A DNA stretch of 64,000 nt from Talpa occidentalis (lineage: Eukaryota > Chordata > Mammalia > Eulipotyphla > Talpidae), in contig NW_023601212.1 in the NCBI RefSeq assembly GCF_014898055.3, forward strand, positions 32,724,329-32,788,328, written 5' to 3'. The notes under the pieces are model-generated. The model worked only from the letters and a program-made list of their open reading frames with translations, ran no database searches and was not told the DNA's origin. Position numbers and translations under genes: made by a program. Every line of letters starts with the position of its first letter. Within the stretch, counting starts at the first letter, position 1. Below are positions 28,494 through 42,340 of this stretch, piece after piece.

Positions 28494-28527
<34 letters not shown>

Positions 28528-31500
28528 CTGGCCTATACTCCAGTTCTTGAATGAATAATAAAATAAATCTTTAAAAAAAAAAAAAAAAAACCAAAATCTA
28601 TGCTGGTAATATTGCTATATGGTCATGTACTTAATATTAGCTTTCACAATTGTTTCCAACAATTAGCAACACTTGGGCCTGGCGCAGCTATCACTTAGGC
28701 CTCCTCCAAAGATAACATACAGTAGCACTTTTCTGCCAAATGTTATGCAAGACTCTCTGGGCAAAGAGTACTACACATGCTGGAGTTCTCCACCTCTGTG
28801 GCCCTGTATAGTGGTTTGCACATCACATAGTTACTAGTCAGTAATTTTTTATTCAGTAAATGAAAATAAGTCAGAATAAAAGCTACCTAAGTATCTTTAT
28901 ATAAAAGTGGTAAGATAATCTCAGAAACCTTTCTGAAATGATGAGTTTCATGAGAAACTCCAATGACCTCCAGCTCTATTCCTCTAGATACTACCTTTAT
29001 TTACCATTCAGTTTAATTTAAAATCAGTATGCAATCTTATAAATGACCCAAAACATAGTAACACCATCCAGTGATCTGCCTCCTAGAAAGGCTCCACTGT
29101 CAAGTAGGAAGAATATCTTACCTTGGTACAGCTACACAAACAACTTGTACATAGATGCATCATATTTCTCAATGAAGCAATTCTAGATTCCTCATTTGTC
29201 TTATTTTTGAACAAAGTGATACTTTCTCCTGCACACTGCATTAGAGACTATTAAGAATAAAAGAAGGAAAAACAAAATTAACAGTTGACTATAAATCAGA
29301 GATATTCTGCAGGGGAGGGGGAGGGAGAAAAATCAAAACAGGTTTGGGAAGAGCACAAGTGACTATGGTGATGGTGCATGGGTGAATTGGGTGGTGGGAA
29401 TTTTACAATAATTATACCTGAGAGGAGAAAGTATGAAAGCATACCTTATATAAAGTTTTACTTAAGAGGCAAAATTGTTTTAAGAAGTTACACTTGATGA
29501 GAGCGTATAATTAAAAATTATGAACAATTTTTTTAAATAAAAAACTCATCTTGTTCTTTTTTTCCATTAAATTTTTTTTTGCTTTATTCTTTTTTATTTA
29601 AATTTTATTTTTATATCCCCCATACAATTACAACCCCCTTATTTTGACCCCAAGCCCTCCTTTCCCCGCCCCCCAACCCCCATAGAGTGTCTCTGGTTCA
29701 TAGTTGTTTGTCGATTTTGATATTTTCTTTCTTATAGTTATTCTTTTTCCTGGTCCCTTATTTAAGTTTTCTAGATTCCTGCTATGAGTGAGACCATCCA
29801 GTATTTTTCTTTTTCTTTCTGGCTTATTTCACTGAGCATGATCCCTCCCAGCAACATCCATGTTGCTGCAAATTGCATGTGTTTATCTTTTTTGAATGCT
29901 CAGTAATATTCCATGGTGTATATGTACCACATCTACTTCATCCAGTCATCTATTTTTGGGCATTTGGGTTGTTTCCAAAGCTTAGCTATTGTAAACAGTG
30001 CTGCTATAAACATAGGGGTGCAGGTGCTCTTTGGAATTGATGTTTCTGTGTCCTTTGGGTAAATACTGAGGAGTGAAATTTCTGGATCATATGGAAGCTC
30101 TATGTTTAGTAGGTCAAGAAATCTGACCAGTTTGCACTCCTACCAACAGTGCAGGAGAGTTCCTTTTTCTCTACAACCTCGCCAACATTTGTTGTTGCTA
30201 GTTTTTTTAATATGTGCCATTCTCACTGGTGTAAGATGGTATCTCATTGTAGTTTTGGTTTGCATTTCCCTGATTACAAGTGATGTTGAACATTTTTTCA
30301 TGTCTGTTAGCCATTTGCATTTCCTCTTCAGAGAATTTTCTTTTTAGCTCTTCTGCCCATTTTTTGACTGGATTATTTTCTTTGTTTTTGTTGAGTATCA
30401 TCAGCTCTTTGCAGATTTTTGTGATCAGTCCTTTATCATTAGTGTTGTGTGCAAAAATGTTCTCCCAGTCAGTGGGGTTTCTCTTTATTTTTGTTATTGT
30501 CTCTTTTGCTGTGCAGAAGCACTTTAATTTGATATAGTCCCAGCCATTTATCTTTGCCATCACTATCACTGCTTTGGGTGATGTGTCTGTTCCCATTAAA
30601 TTTAATAGTGGAAAGTTTAATCTCAAAACAAAGAAAAAAATCTACATAATTATGAGTTCTTCTCCATGGAATTAAAAGAGGATCTTATAACTTTCAAGAA
30701 CCGATTCTTACAAATACTGACATAGTATGTAGAGCTGAAAATAAGTTTCATGGTTAGAGTCTACCTGATTAACACTCTTGGTCAAGAATTCTTTAGGGTA
30801 GTTTATCACAAGAAAATTTGGGGGGAAAAAAAAAAGAAAATTTTTGAAAAACACAGATAAAAATCTGTTCTTTAATGAGATTAACTTTTGTGACATGCTC
30901 TTACTACAGTTATCTTAAAATAATTTCAAATCTTATGGAAGGACACAAGTATAATTTCTTTTCAAACTGCATAAATGAAAATAATAGGGTTAACCTCCAT
31001 AAAAATTTGTCTTTTCCAAACAAATATATCAATTTTTCCAAGAATACATTTCATTAAAAATAACATAAATGTTATTAGTGTAAATTGTCCTACCTTAGCT
31101 TTCTGGAATAACTCTGATTTATACACTTCCTCTTCAGTTATTACACCCACAGAACAATAGCAGCCAAGGACACCCACCAAAAGACTTGAACATCGGACAA
31201 GTGTTTCTGAATTTGTAGTCTTAAAGTAAAACACAAATCAATACATATTTCATAATAATTTTGAATATTTTACAATTATCTTTTCCAAAAACAAATTTTA
31301 TGTACCTATTAAAAAAAACAAAAGTCCAGGGGGCCTCCCTGATGGCGCAAGGGGTTAAATCTCAGCACTATGAAGCTGTCCACAGCCACTGCAGCATGAG
31401 TTCCATCACCGGCCAGGGAACAACCCACATGGCACAGCAGATCTCGCCTGTCTCCCCCACTGCTACCCCTGGCAGTGTATTTCAGTAGATCTGCCTGTTC

Positions 31501-34500
31501 TGCTCCCCACTCTGTCTCTGGTGAATCTTCTTACCCACCCACCCCCTGCACCTCTGGCCTACACCCCAGCTCTTATAAGTATAAGCTCTTATAAATAAAC
31601 CTTTTTTTAAAAAAAGAAACAAAAGTCCAGTTAATTGAGTTGTTAGTGAAATATTCTGATGATCGCTAAAAACAGAACTGGGATAACCTGGAATCTCAGG
31701 AAAAATAAATGTATTTCCTAATGGCCCAGTAAGGTATCTTCTCATAAAATGAAACTGTATACTGCACATGAAGTGTCTGAGGTAGAGGAAAAAGACAAAA
31801 ACTGATAGGCAAATAAATGTCTGTAATGCTTAGTACATGAGTAGAAATTAGATTCATATAGAGAAACATTAAAGTGACACTCTGAGCATCTGAAGGACAC
31901 AAGCCTTGACTTATTCACATTTTTTAACTACACAAATTAGCACAATATATTTTTGTAAGTAGGTACTGCTTCCAACTTTATAGGATTACATAAGAATGTG
32001 CAAAGGTTACCAAGGTTTTTAGATTATTTTTTAAATTTGATACTATAGGAAATGTTTAGTGGTTAAATGATGAAAAAGAACCTCTCAGTACAGAGAAGAG
32101 ATACTGTAGGAAGATACTGTAGGACATGGCATTTTGGGAAAACATAGAAGACCATTATTACTTTGCAATCAAAGTAGTTATAACTATAATGCAGAATGTC
32201 AGTAATGAAAGGTGGGACAGATGACACAGTCACATCATGTCTTCTGGTTCTTTGAGTTATTCTCCCTGGCTACTGTATCCACACCTTAGAGTAGTTTATA
32301 GATTTTATTTTGTTCAACAAATATTGTACCATTTACCGTGCAACAAGGCACAGCGGATGATAAAATGATTAATAAAAACGTGTATGCCCTTTAAGGAGCT
32401 CACAATACAGGTTAAGAGATGCTTGTGTGTTAAACTTACATACAAATATCCACAGCATAAAGAGGCTGTGTCATTTAAAAATAGATATATTAACTACTGT
32501 GCCTATGAAAATTAAAACATGAGCTATTATGGCTGACATTATGGCTTTAGCAAAGATTCTGACATGTGGATGAGTTCAGCACACAGTCATAGAAAGACAT
32601 TTCATGTTGAAGAAACTGGATTTTTGGTAAGAGAAGAACACACACAGAAAATTTGTAATTTTAAGAAGACACAAGAAAATGGTATGAGAAAAATTATCCA
32701 AGGACCTCTAAAATAAAGGTGACTTCAAATTAATTTATTACAATAACCATGTCTACCTCTCCTACCGGTGCCAGTCCCATCCTATTACTGTAACATTTCT
32801 CTCCTCTGTACTGAGAGGTTCTTTTTCATCATTTAACCACTAACCATTATTCCCCAGTAGCTTACCCAAAGAATTCTATGTTAATGTCTACTGGAATTCC
32901 TGATAAAAATGAAATAACTCATTATATTTCTTCAGTTTTTCCTTTTTCATGTCAATTTTTCTCTATTGTACTTCTGTACTCATCGCTTTGCTTTTAAATC
33001 AAATTTCTCACCATCCTTAGTGCTTTTCCTGCCTCTGTTTTTCCATCCTAACAGTCTACCAAAATTGAACCAAAACCAGATTTTAGTTCTTTTAAAAAGT
33101 CTCACCTCAGATGTGTAGTTATTGAGAAGCTGCTCTGATAATCCCAGAAGATAGCGATCCAGTGATTCCTTGAGATTCTGATGGACAGAAAGGCCTACAC
33201 TGGACTGGTGCTTTTCTACAGTGCATTCTTTCCCAACAGTTAAAAAGTCCATCTTGTCAAAAGTTGTCTGGAGAAATAGTTCTTCTACTTCTGAGAATGA
33301 AGAATCTTCCTTCTCTTTATGGTGCTGTTCACTTGAAAATAATTAATTAATAATCAGACTACCTAATACTCCACCTACACATAGCATCAGTATATTAAAA
33401 ATGAAAATATTAACTTAGAATCTACATTATTTAAAGACTGCTTAGACAATTAATAGAGTATTTTTTTAAATGTTTCTCTTCTTTGAACTTTGAGACACAT
33501 GCTATCAAATTAATTATTCAATAGCAAATTTTACTAATAGCTGAAAAAGGAATACCAGTTACAACCTCAATGGCAAAGTTTCAGAAGGAAAACATTAATA
33601 CCAATATAAGCCCTAAGAATAGCATCCCTCTGATTTCTCTGAAATGCAGGAATATTTCTTATCTTATGCCCTCTTGAGGCAGAGTAAGAATCTTCAAGTC
33701 AGTGCATCAGTTTAAGTTACAGTGATAAAACATTAGCTTCTTAAGACAATCAACAAAAATGAAGTTTTATAATATATGTTTTCCATATCCCCAATTATCT
33801 TTAGTTCTAAAAGCTAAGTCATTTTACTTGACATATAAAAATGGGTTACATCTTTAAAGAACTCATTTCACATAATTTTGTGTTCTTAATTTCCCATCAC
33901 AACCATTCTTTTTCTTTCAATGATGTGTCATACTCTATAGCATTCAAAACGGTAAGCTAGATCTAAAATTAGAGATAGTTTAAATCATTCAATTCAAAGA
34001 ACCTTTGCCTAACAGTGGCGATTTTTTAATTGACCTAAAGTTCATAATTATAAGATGCAGCTGCCAAAATCATTACCATTGTAATTAAAGCTATATCTTC
34101 AAATAACACAGAATTCTATTAGATAACATACCATTCTGGCAGACTTTCAAAAAAATTCATTGCAGCTTTACAGTTTTTCATAGTGAGACTCACAAGAATT
34201 TTCTCCAATGAGAGAAGAGGAAAATTACTATAAAAAAAAATAAAAATCTTCACTTAGCAGCAAAATGCATTAAACTTAAGTGTCTATGATTATAAATCTT
34301 GGCCTCAAGAATTTGAATCCAAAATTAAAACTGCTTCCATGTGCACAGAATTTCATAACATCTAAAAGGAGAATTTATGGAGCATACACTAGGTACACTT
34401 CCTAGAAACAGACTTATGTCCAAGTTTTAAAGATTATTTCTGAAATAAACATTATGAGACTCAAGTGAAATCACCATGATCCAGAGGTCTGTTTGTCAAT

Positions 34501-37500
34501 CATTCAGTTCAATTACCATCAGCTGAAAGGCTTACTGGGCAGTAAAGTCCCATCCTAGAGCTTACGTGCCATTTTTGCCTTTCTTTCATTTCTTTACCCC
34601 AATAATTTAACCTGTTTCATGTACAAGATACTCTCTTTATGATTCCAGAAGACACCCTGGATATATGTTCAGATGAGCCAATTGACAAAAGATCACAAAG
34701 GAATACTTCAGCACTCAAAAAATTTTAGGCCTGCTCTTCATTCGCATCCCCCTATTCCCTCTGTCTAGGCAGAGACCGAAACAAAGTAAAAAAACCTAAA
34801 CACAGAATACAGAAACCTAAAAGCACTACAAAAAGGGTGCTGTTTAATACTGAGAGCTAGTTCTGGGAAATTCTGCGTTACCACTGTGAAATAAAGCCAC
34901 CTAGCATCAAATTAGTAATGGAGGGCAATTTATGAAATAAAAAACAGCACATGTTAACTGGAACTCAAGTTACCTGTACAAAATTGGAGGTACTGTACTG
35001 TCTTCTAAGTCATCCTCTAAATGACAGGATAAGAGCCATTTCATTATCAATTCCTTTAAAGAAAGACTTCTATTTACTTCACATATATTCTGTTCCATTC
35101 CTGTTTTTAATGTTTCTGGAACTACATAGATGGTCAATGCCAAAGTCAAGCAGCAGACTGCAGGACTGAAACAGAACAGGATGATCAAGGTTAAAAGTAC
35201 CTTGGGAACAAAAACTTTATCTTAGTTACTGCTGTGCTGTCAGTGATACATGGTAAGCATACAGTAAATTTTTGTTGACTAAGTAAACACAAAATGTTGA
35301 AAAAAATCTGACTACATTTAAGAAGATGTTTGACAATATGCAGTACTAGTTAAAAAAAATAAGGTTTAGGGGCCTCCCTGGTGGTGCAAGGGGTTAAGAC
35401 ACAACCTATGAAGCTGTCTGCAGCCACTGCAGCACGAATTCGATCACCTGGCCTGCCTATATGGGGCAGCAGACCGCTCCTGACTCGCCGCTGCTCCCCT
35501 CAGCAGTGTACTTCCATCAATTTGCCTGTTCTGTTCCCCACTCTGTCTCTGGTGAATCCTCTCACCCCCCACACCTTACAAGTAGCAAGCAAATAATTAC
35601 TTGTCAATTAAAATAATAGAAATTTAAATGCTTAATTTTTCAAAATTGGCCTTAATAATTGCTCCACATTTGAAACTAACTTGATAGTTATTCATTTATT
35701 AAGACGTTTTGGAAAAACAACAAAGTTTTTGAAATACAATTTATCATATCTTTTTTGTTTTTAAAGATTTATTTATTTATTTATACAAACATTAGGTACA
35801 GTCAGAAGCGTGGGAGGGTGAGAGAATTCACCAGAGTCAGAGCAGAGAGCAGAGCGACGAAACACACTGCTGACGGGAGCAGCGGGGCCGCAGGAGAGAT
35901 CTGCGCGCCATGTGGGACCCTCACCCGGTAGCCGAGGATCGAACTGGCACTGCAGAGGCTGCAGGCAGCTTCGCAACCCAGCGCTCAACTGCTGCGCCAC
36001 CGGGGAGGCCCACAATTTATCATATCTTTAACTGAAGTTTCAAACTACAAAAATGAGCAGGGTAAGGGAGATATGCACATATATGCTCATGCATGCCCAC
36101 ACACATTCACTCACATACACAGAAAAATCTAGTACAATGCAGTCACTTACCATGAGGGTTTGCAGGCTGATCCAGTAAATAACTTCCAGAATTCTCTGTC
36201 AAACTCAACTAAATTGCTTTGAATTATGGCTCCAAGCAAGCCAAAATTTTCAGTTTGTATTTGTTCAGAACTTATACCACGAAAGGTAAGAGACCAGATT
36301 TTAGCCCAGAGTCTCAATAAATCTGACTTTTGTGAGCTTTCTAGGTGTGATTTCCCACCTTGACACAATGCAACCTCTGTAAGGCAGCGTAACACATATG
36401 GCGTGCGCTCCCCACGGCGCTGTTGGGGTAGAAGCTGGCATAATATCATTAGTAACGATGACATTTCACTGTTAGGTAGACTTGCAGGATATTTTGATAT
36501 TAATTGAGTCACAATCTGTAACCTAAAAGAAAAAAAGGATATATAATTTGAAAATCATTCTATTAACAAGCTAAATGAAAATACAGACATTGTACCCATA
36601 TAATAATCCTACTTACAGGATCACCATCATCCTTTTTCATACTACTTTCAAATAAATCTTAATATCTATTAGTCATTACTGCCTAAATAGCAAGAAGTTG
36701 ACAGTTTTTTGGCTAGCTGGGTAAGTTATATTTTCTTGACCTAAAAACTTTAAATAATAATTAAATTAGCAATATTCTATATTCAAAGTTATTAGACCTA
36801 ACCCTGAGCTTCAGCCACGAAAAATATTCCTCTAAAACAGAAAAACAAGTAAAGAAATTTTTTTCTTGACATTAATTAATTCAATATCTGAGGCAAGTCC
36901 TCTAGAATGTGAATTACTCAAGCTAGAAGCTTTATCTTATTCATCTCTGTGTCCTTCAGGCTTAGCACACAGCAGGTATCCAAAGATAACTCCTGACTGA
37001 ATAGGCAAATTAAAGAATCTGAAATAGGTATCTTCAACTATCTAAACTAAATATGAGCTTAAGCAATGGTGTCTAAATCAACACACTCCTCCCCACCCCC
37101 ATTTCATCTATGTTTAAACATTCCATCAACATGGTAAAAATCAAAAGAACACCGATCACAAAACTTTTTGACAAGTTCCTGATTGTCCTTAGGTGACTCA
37201 AACTTTCTAGGTTTCAGTTTCCTTCTTCGTAAGGTGAACAGGACAAATTAAAAGAATTCTAGAGTCCTACGTGATCCCACAGAATCCCACAATTTCTTTG
37301 TTTAAGAAATTGTGACTGTTTTAGGAGACTCAAGAACATAGCAAATAAGAAAAAAATTACTTTTCATCATGGCATATAGTCAAAAATTATTCTATGATTT
37401 CTAAATGCTATTTTCAATTTCTTCCTAATTTAATAGTTTGAGGTGCTATGCATGCTAACCTCTTTGTGCTAAGGTATACAACTTAGTAAATTCCAGGAGG

Positions 37501-40500
37501 CAGATATTACCGACTTCCTACCAAGCAGCCATTCCCCCCTCTTTCTTCCTATGGCAATATTCTTAGAAAGGTGGCTCTGGCCCTGGGCCAGCAGCTGAGC
37601 CATAGTGGTCGAACACAATATATCCTGGCAATCAACTGTCACCTTCTTCGCCTTTGTCAGTGGCTGGCTTGGAAGTGGACAATTGACCTAATCTGGCCAG
37701 TGAGATTACAGGATTCAACTGGAAGTCATGCAAGAAAAACTACTAAAACGACACTGACTGAAAAAAATAATTTTACCAAGGTATAAGATGAAAATCATTC
37801 TGTGACTTCTGCAGATTATCTTTTATTACTTCCCAGCCTAATTCTATTTTCTTCTTTTTGCAGGGTGAACTGTAATCATTAAAATCTCTTTGTGTGATAG
37901 TATAAGACTGAGTAATCTCCAATGATTTGCTATCTTCACTAAAAACCTGTAAAACAACAAAAAGAAAAGTACATGTTTTCATCACTATTGCTTTCTAACA
38001 GTTCATTAGGAAAAAAAAAAGTTCCTCCCAAATAAAGATACAGGGAAGTCATAACGCCAGAGAAATTACAGAAAGATATATATGATAATATAGTAAGAAT
38101 CAAACATTTTGCATGATTGTGGTGGTGGCTCTCTTGAAAGCAGATATGCCCAAGTAATGTATTAGTTTTATATCTTTGGAACATTTACTGAAAGCATCAA
38201 GATGTCTTGGTAAAGTGAATACCTGTATTTTCAAAGGGATTAAATCATAAAGTTAGCATTAAGAAAATCTTTGACTTGCATATCATTTGAAAATTATTAC
38301 ATAAAATCTTAAATCTCCAGGATAGAAAGTTTTACTTAAACATTAAGCCTTCCACCCCTATGTTTATTGCAGCACTATTTACAATAGGTAAAAGCTGGCA
38401 ACAACCCAAATACCCAAAAATAGATGACTGGATCAAGAAGATGTGGTATATATGCATAATGGAATATTATTCAGCAATCAAAAAAGACAAACTCATGCCA
38501 TTCGCAGCAACATGGATGGAGCTAGAAGGAATTACGCTCAGTGAAATAAGCCAGAAGAAAAAGAAAAATATTGGATGGTTTCACTTATTGCAAGAATATA
38601 GGGAAACCAAATAAGACATCAGTGCAAAAAAATAATAACAGTACAAAACACAACAAAGCAAAAACAGACAATTATAAATCAGAGACATCCTGCAGGGGAG
38701 GAGGAGGAGGAAGAGGGATCAGAGGAAAGGAGGGAGGAGAATAGGGGACTGAGGTGATGGCACAATGATATAAAAAATTTTAAAAATTTAAAAAAAAAGG
38801 GCCTCCCCTGTGGTGCAGCAGTTGAGCGCTGGGCTGCGAAGCTGCCTGCAGCCTCTGCAGCGCAGGTTCGATTCCCGGCCCCCGGGTAAGGGCCCCACAT
38901 GGCACGCAGATCTCTCCTGCCGCACCTGCTGCTCCCCTCAGCAATGTGCTTCATCAGTCTGCCTGCTCTGCTCTGCTCTCTGCTCTGACTCTGGTGAATT
39001 CTCTCAACCTCCCGCGCTTCTGACTGCACCCAGTGCTTGTATAAATAAATAAATAAATCTTAAAAAAAAATTTTTCAAAAAAAAAAAAGAAAATGATGAA
39101 TGAAATGAGGAGATGGCTAAAATACTAGTAATGTGAGTGTATAAATCGTATAAAACCTTTTAATGTAAATCAACCTTCAAAGTTCCACAGTCCCATTAAT
39201 AAAATTAAGTCTTTTATTTAAAAAAAATTTTTAATAGGTAAATAAAATGTGACATATCCACACAATTGAATGAGATACTGATTCATGGAACAACATGAAA
39301 GAACCTTGAAATAATTATGTAAATGAAAGAAGTCATACATGAAAGACCACAGAGATGATTATATGATTCCACTTACATGAAATATCCTAAGTAGGAAAAT
39401 ATAGAAACAGAAAGTTGAGACATAGTTGCTTGCCAGGGAGTAGACAGCAGCAAGAATTGTGGAATAGGCTGCTAAGAGGTATGAGTTTGTTTTGGGGGTG
39501 AAACAAATGTTCTAGAATTTCAGTATTGATGGTTGCAAAAATCGCTGAACTATATACACTTTAGAGAATTTTGTGCAATGTAATTTCCAGTTCAATATAA
39601 AAAAAAAAAAGTTACAGTATTTCCTATAAACAATAATAGAAGAGTTCATCATTATTTTTCATTAACTCTATACATGTAAAAGAGTCATCTTTTACATTAG
39701 AAGATTAATTCCACATATTTATGATGTTTGGAAGGAACAGTTACAAGTCCAGAGTAATTTTGCAAGATTTTTACCCAAACAGAGGTTTTTAAAGCCCAGT
39801 AGAATGAAAATTAATGGTAAATTTAAAAATGTGAGATCTACTATACCTGGTGACAAATATCTGCCATCAATTCAATCAAGTTTTCCTTGACAGCAATATT
39901 ACGAGATCCTGAAGAGTACTTTCCTCTGCTTCCTATGTGACTTATCTCATTTACTAATAGGTCATATAAGTTGTATAAGATACTTTTCCATTTTGTTGAT
40001 TCATAAGCCCCTGCAATCCAAAAAATTAAAATTAATTTCTATATGGACTCCATTTGTATTGCCAACTCCCATGCATGTTGGTAAGGATTAAACAACATCA
40101 GAAGACACCTGGTCCAGCCTTCTATTCCGTATTTGAAGCGTCTCCTGAAAATATCCTTTATAAGTTTTATTTCATAACAGTGTCCATTTTACTCTAGTCA
40201 ACTAAGAATGAAATTCTCCCATATTCAGATCTAACTTTTTCTCATTAACACAATCAAAATTGCAATCAAACTTTCTCTAAATTCTTTTCTTCCCTGAGGT
40301 AACTACAATTAATAAGACCTTCCTTTTCTATAAGGGCCAAGTTCTCCATGCCTTTATTTTCCTCTCTTAAATTGCTGACTCTGCAGTCTGGTAACCATAA
40401 TACTCCAACTGTGGTCAGACCAGTATGGACAGTAATGGGGCTATCATTTCCTACAATCAAGGTACCACAAATCTATTACTGTGGGCTAAAATTACATTTG

Positions 40501-42305
40501 CATCTCTGGCAGCCTCCTCTTCCTGCCAATTTTCAATTCATCCAAAATATGTAGTTTAATAAAGCCCTAAATGTGTCATTAGGAGCAGGCTTATCTCAGT
40601 GAGAGCTATGTGATTTCATCTGAGTGAGAGCTATGTGAAAGAGAAAAACTAAGAAAAGGCACCATTCCTTGACTTACAGTAGATTCAGAAGGTACCCTTA
40701 ACTCTACATATTGGAAGCGCCCACAAAATACACATCTACATTTGATAAAAAGTGACTACAGCAGTGTTTCTGTTTTCGCTGCTATTATTCAATGTAGCAT
40801 AATTTCTTAACAAGTTTTCTGAACTAGCCATGATGAACTGGTCTGAAAGCTAGTTCAAGCCCAAGGGCTATGATAGCCTGAGCACGAGGAAATGCACTGA
40901 GCTCCAAATCCACCCAATAAACCTCCTATCCACTAAATGGAGCTATTCTACCCATGTAATACTCTTTTGGTGAAACAAAAAAGTAAGGGAATTAAGGCAA
41001 GGTAAGTCATTTATTTCTGGTTTCTCAGCAAACAGATTTGGAGCAACTTAAAGGTTTAATGCACTAATTTTCTTTCTACTTCATGTTTCTATAAAGTAAT
41101 AATATGTGCTTATCTTCCTCTGGAACTGAATAATTTAACCGGCTGCTCAGTCTGTATTTACCTATTTGATCTTCTAATAAAAGCAATAGAGAGATAAGCA
41201 AGATCCTCCTTTTTCTAAACTCTTTTGAGTCTCTATCATACCTCTTAGCACATAATTAGTGCTGCATAATCAGCAACTTGAGGGAGCAGTGTGCTGTATT
41301 TGTTTGTATTCTTCCTAATCCCTAGCACTGTACTGACAAATGGTAAGGCATAACACAGCTACCACAGCTCTGGATTCTAAAATTATAAGTGAGAATTATT
41401 CTCATTAACATGCACAGCAATCCAGAGGAAGGTGATCTCCTACAAGATACAGTTTTCATACTTATGCTTCTAAGTCTAAATGAAGCAAATTTTAAACAGT
41501 AAAAGCTTTCTTCCTACCTTTTTCTTGGGTCTTGGCTCCCTTTGGATGATGGATATAAATTTGCAGTTGAAATAATTCAATGATTACTTCTTTTAAGGAA
41601 TTATTAAGTCTATGTTGAGCCCAAATATAAAGCAAGGTGGGTAAAATTTCATCTCCTAACTCACATACTCGAATTCGAAAATTAACAGCCAAAGTCTTGA
41701 GGAAGATAATGAGTGCTGCCAGGATATGATTTAGACCTGCAGTGCTTTTTTCTTGTCTATGACAGAAAATAAACGGAAACAACTTGGGTGTGGGGAAGGC
41801 ACAAACTGAAGACAACTGTGAAGTTACATGCTCAAAAAAAAAAAAAAAAAAAAATGACTTGGTGCTAAAGAAAATCACCTATTCTTCCTGCTTTAAAACA
41901 CTATCTGAACTAATTTGTAATAACTACTATTTAAAAATTTTTTCAGGGCCTCCCCTGGTGGCGCAGCGGTTGAGCGCTGGGCTGCGAGGCTGCCCACAGC
42001 CTCTATAGTGCCGGTTTGTTCCCTGGCCGCCCAGCGAGGGTCCCACAAAAAAAAAAAAAAAAAGTATTTGGGCCTCCCTGTTGGTGCAGTGGTTGAACGC
42101 TGGGTTGCACAGCTGCCCGCAGCCTCCGCAGCGCCGGTTCAATCCCCGGCTGCTGGGCGAGGGTCCCACGTGGCATGCAGACATCTCCTGCCACCCGCTG
42201 CTCCCCTCAGCAGTGTACTTCATCACTCTGCCTGATCTATTCTCTGCTCTGGCTCTGGTGAATTCTCTCACCCTCCCATGTCTCTGACTATACCCAGTGC
42301 TTACA

Positions 42306-42340
<35 letters not shown>

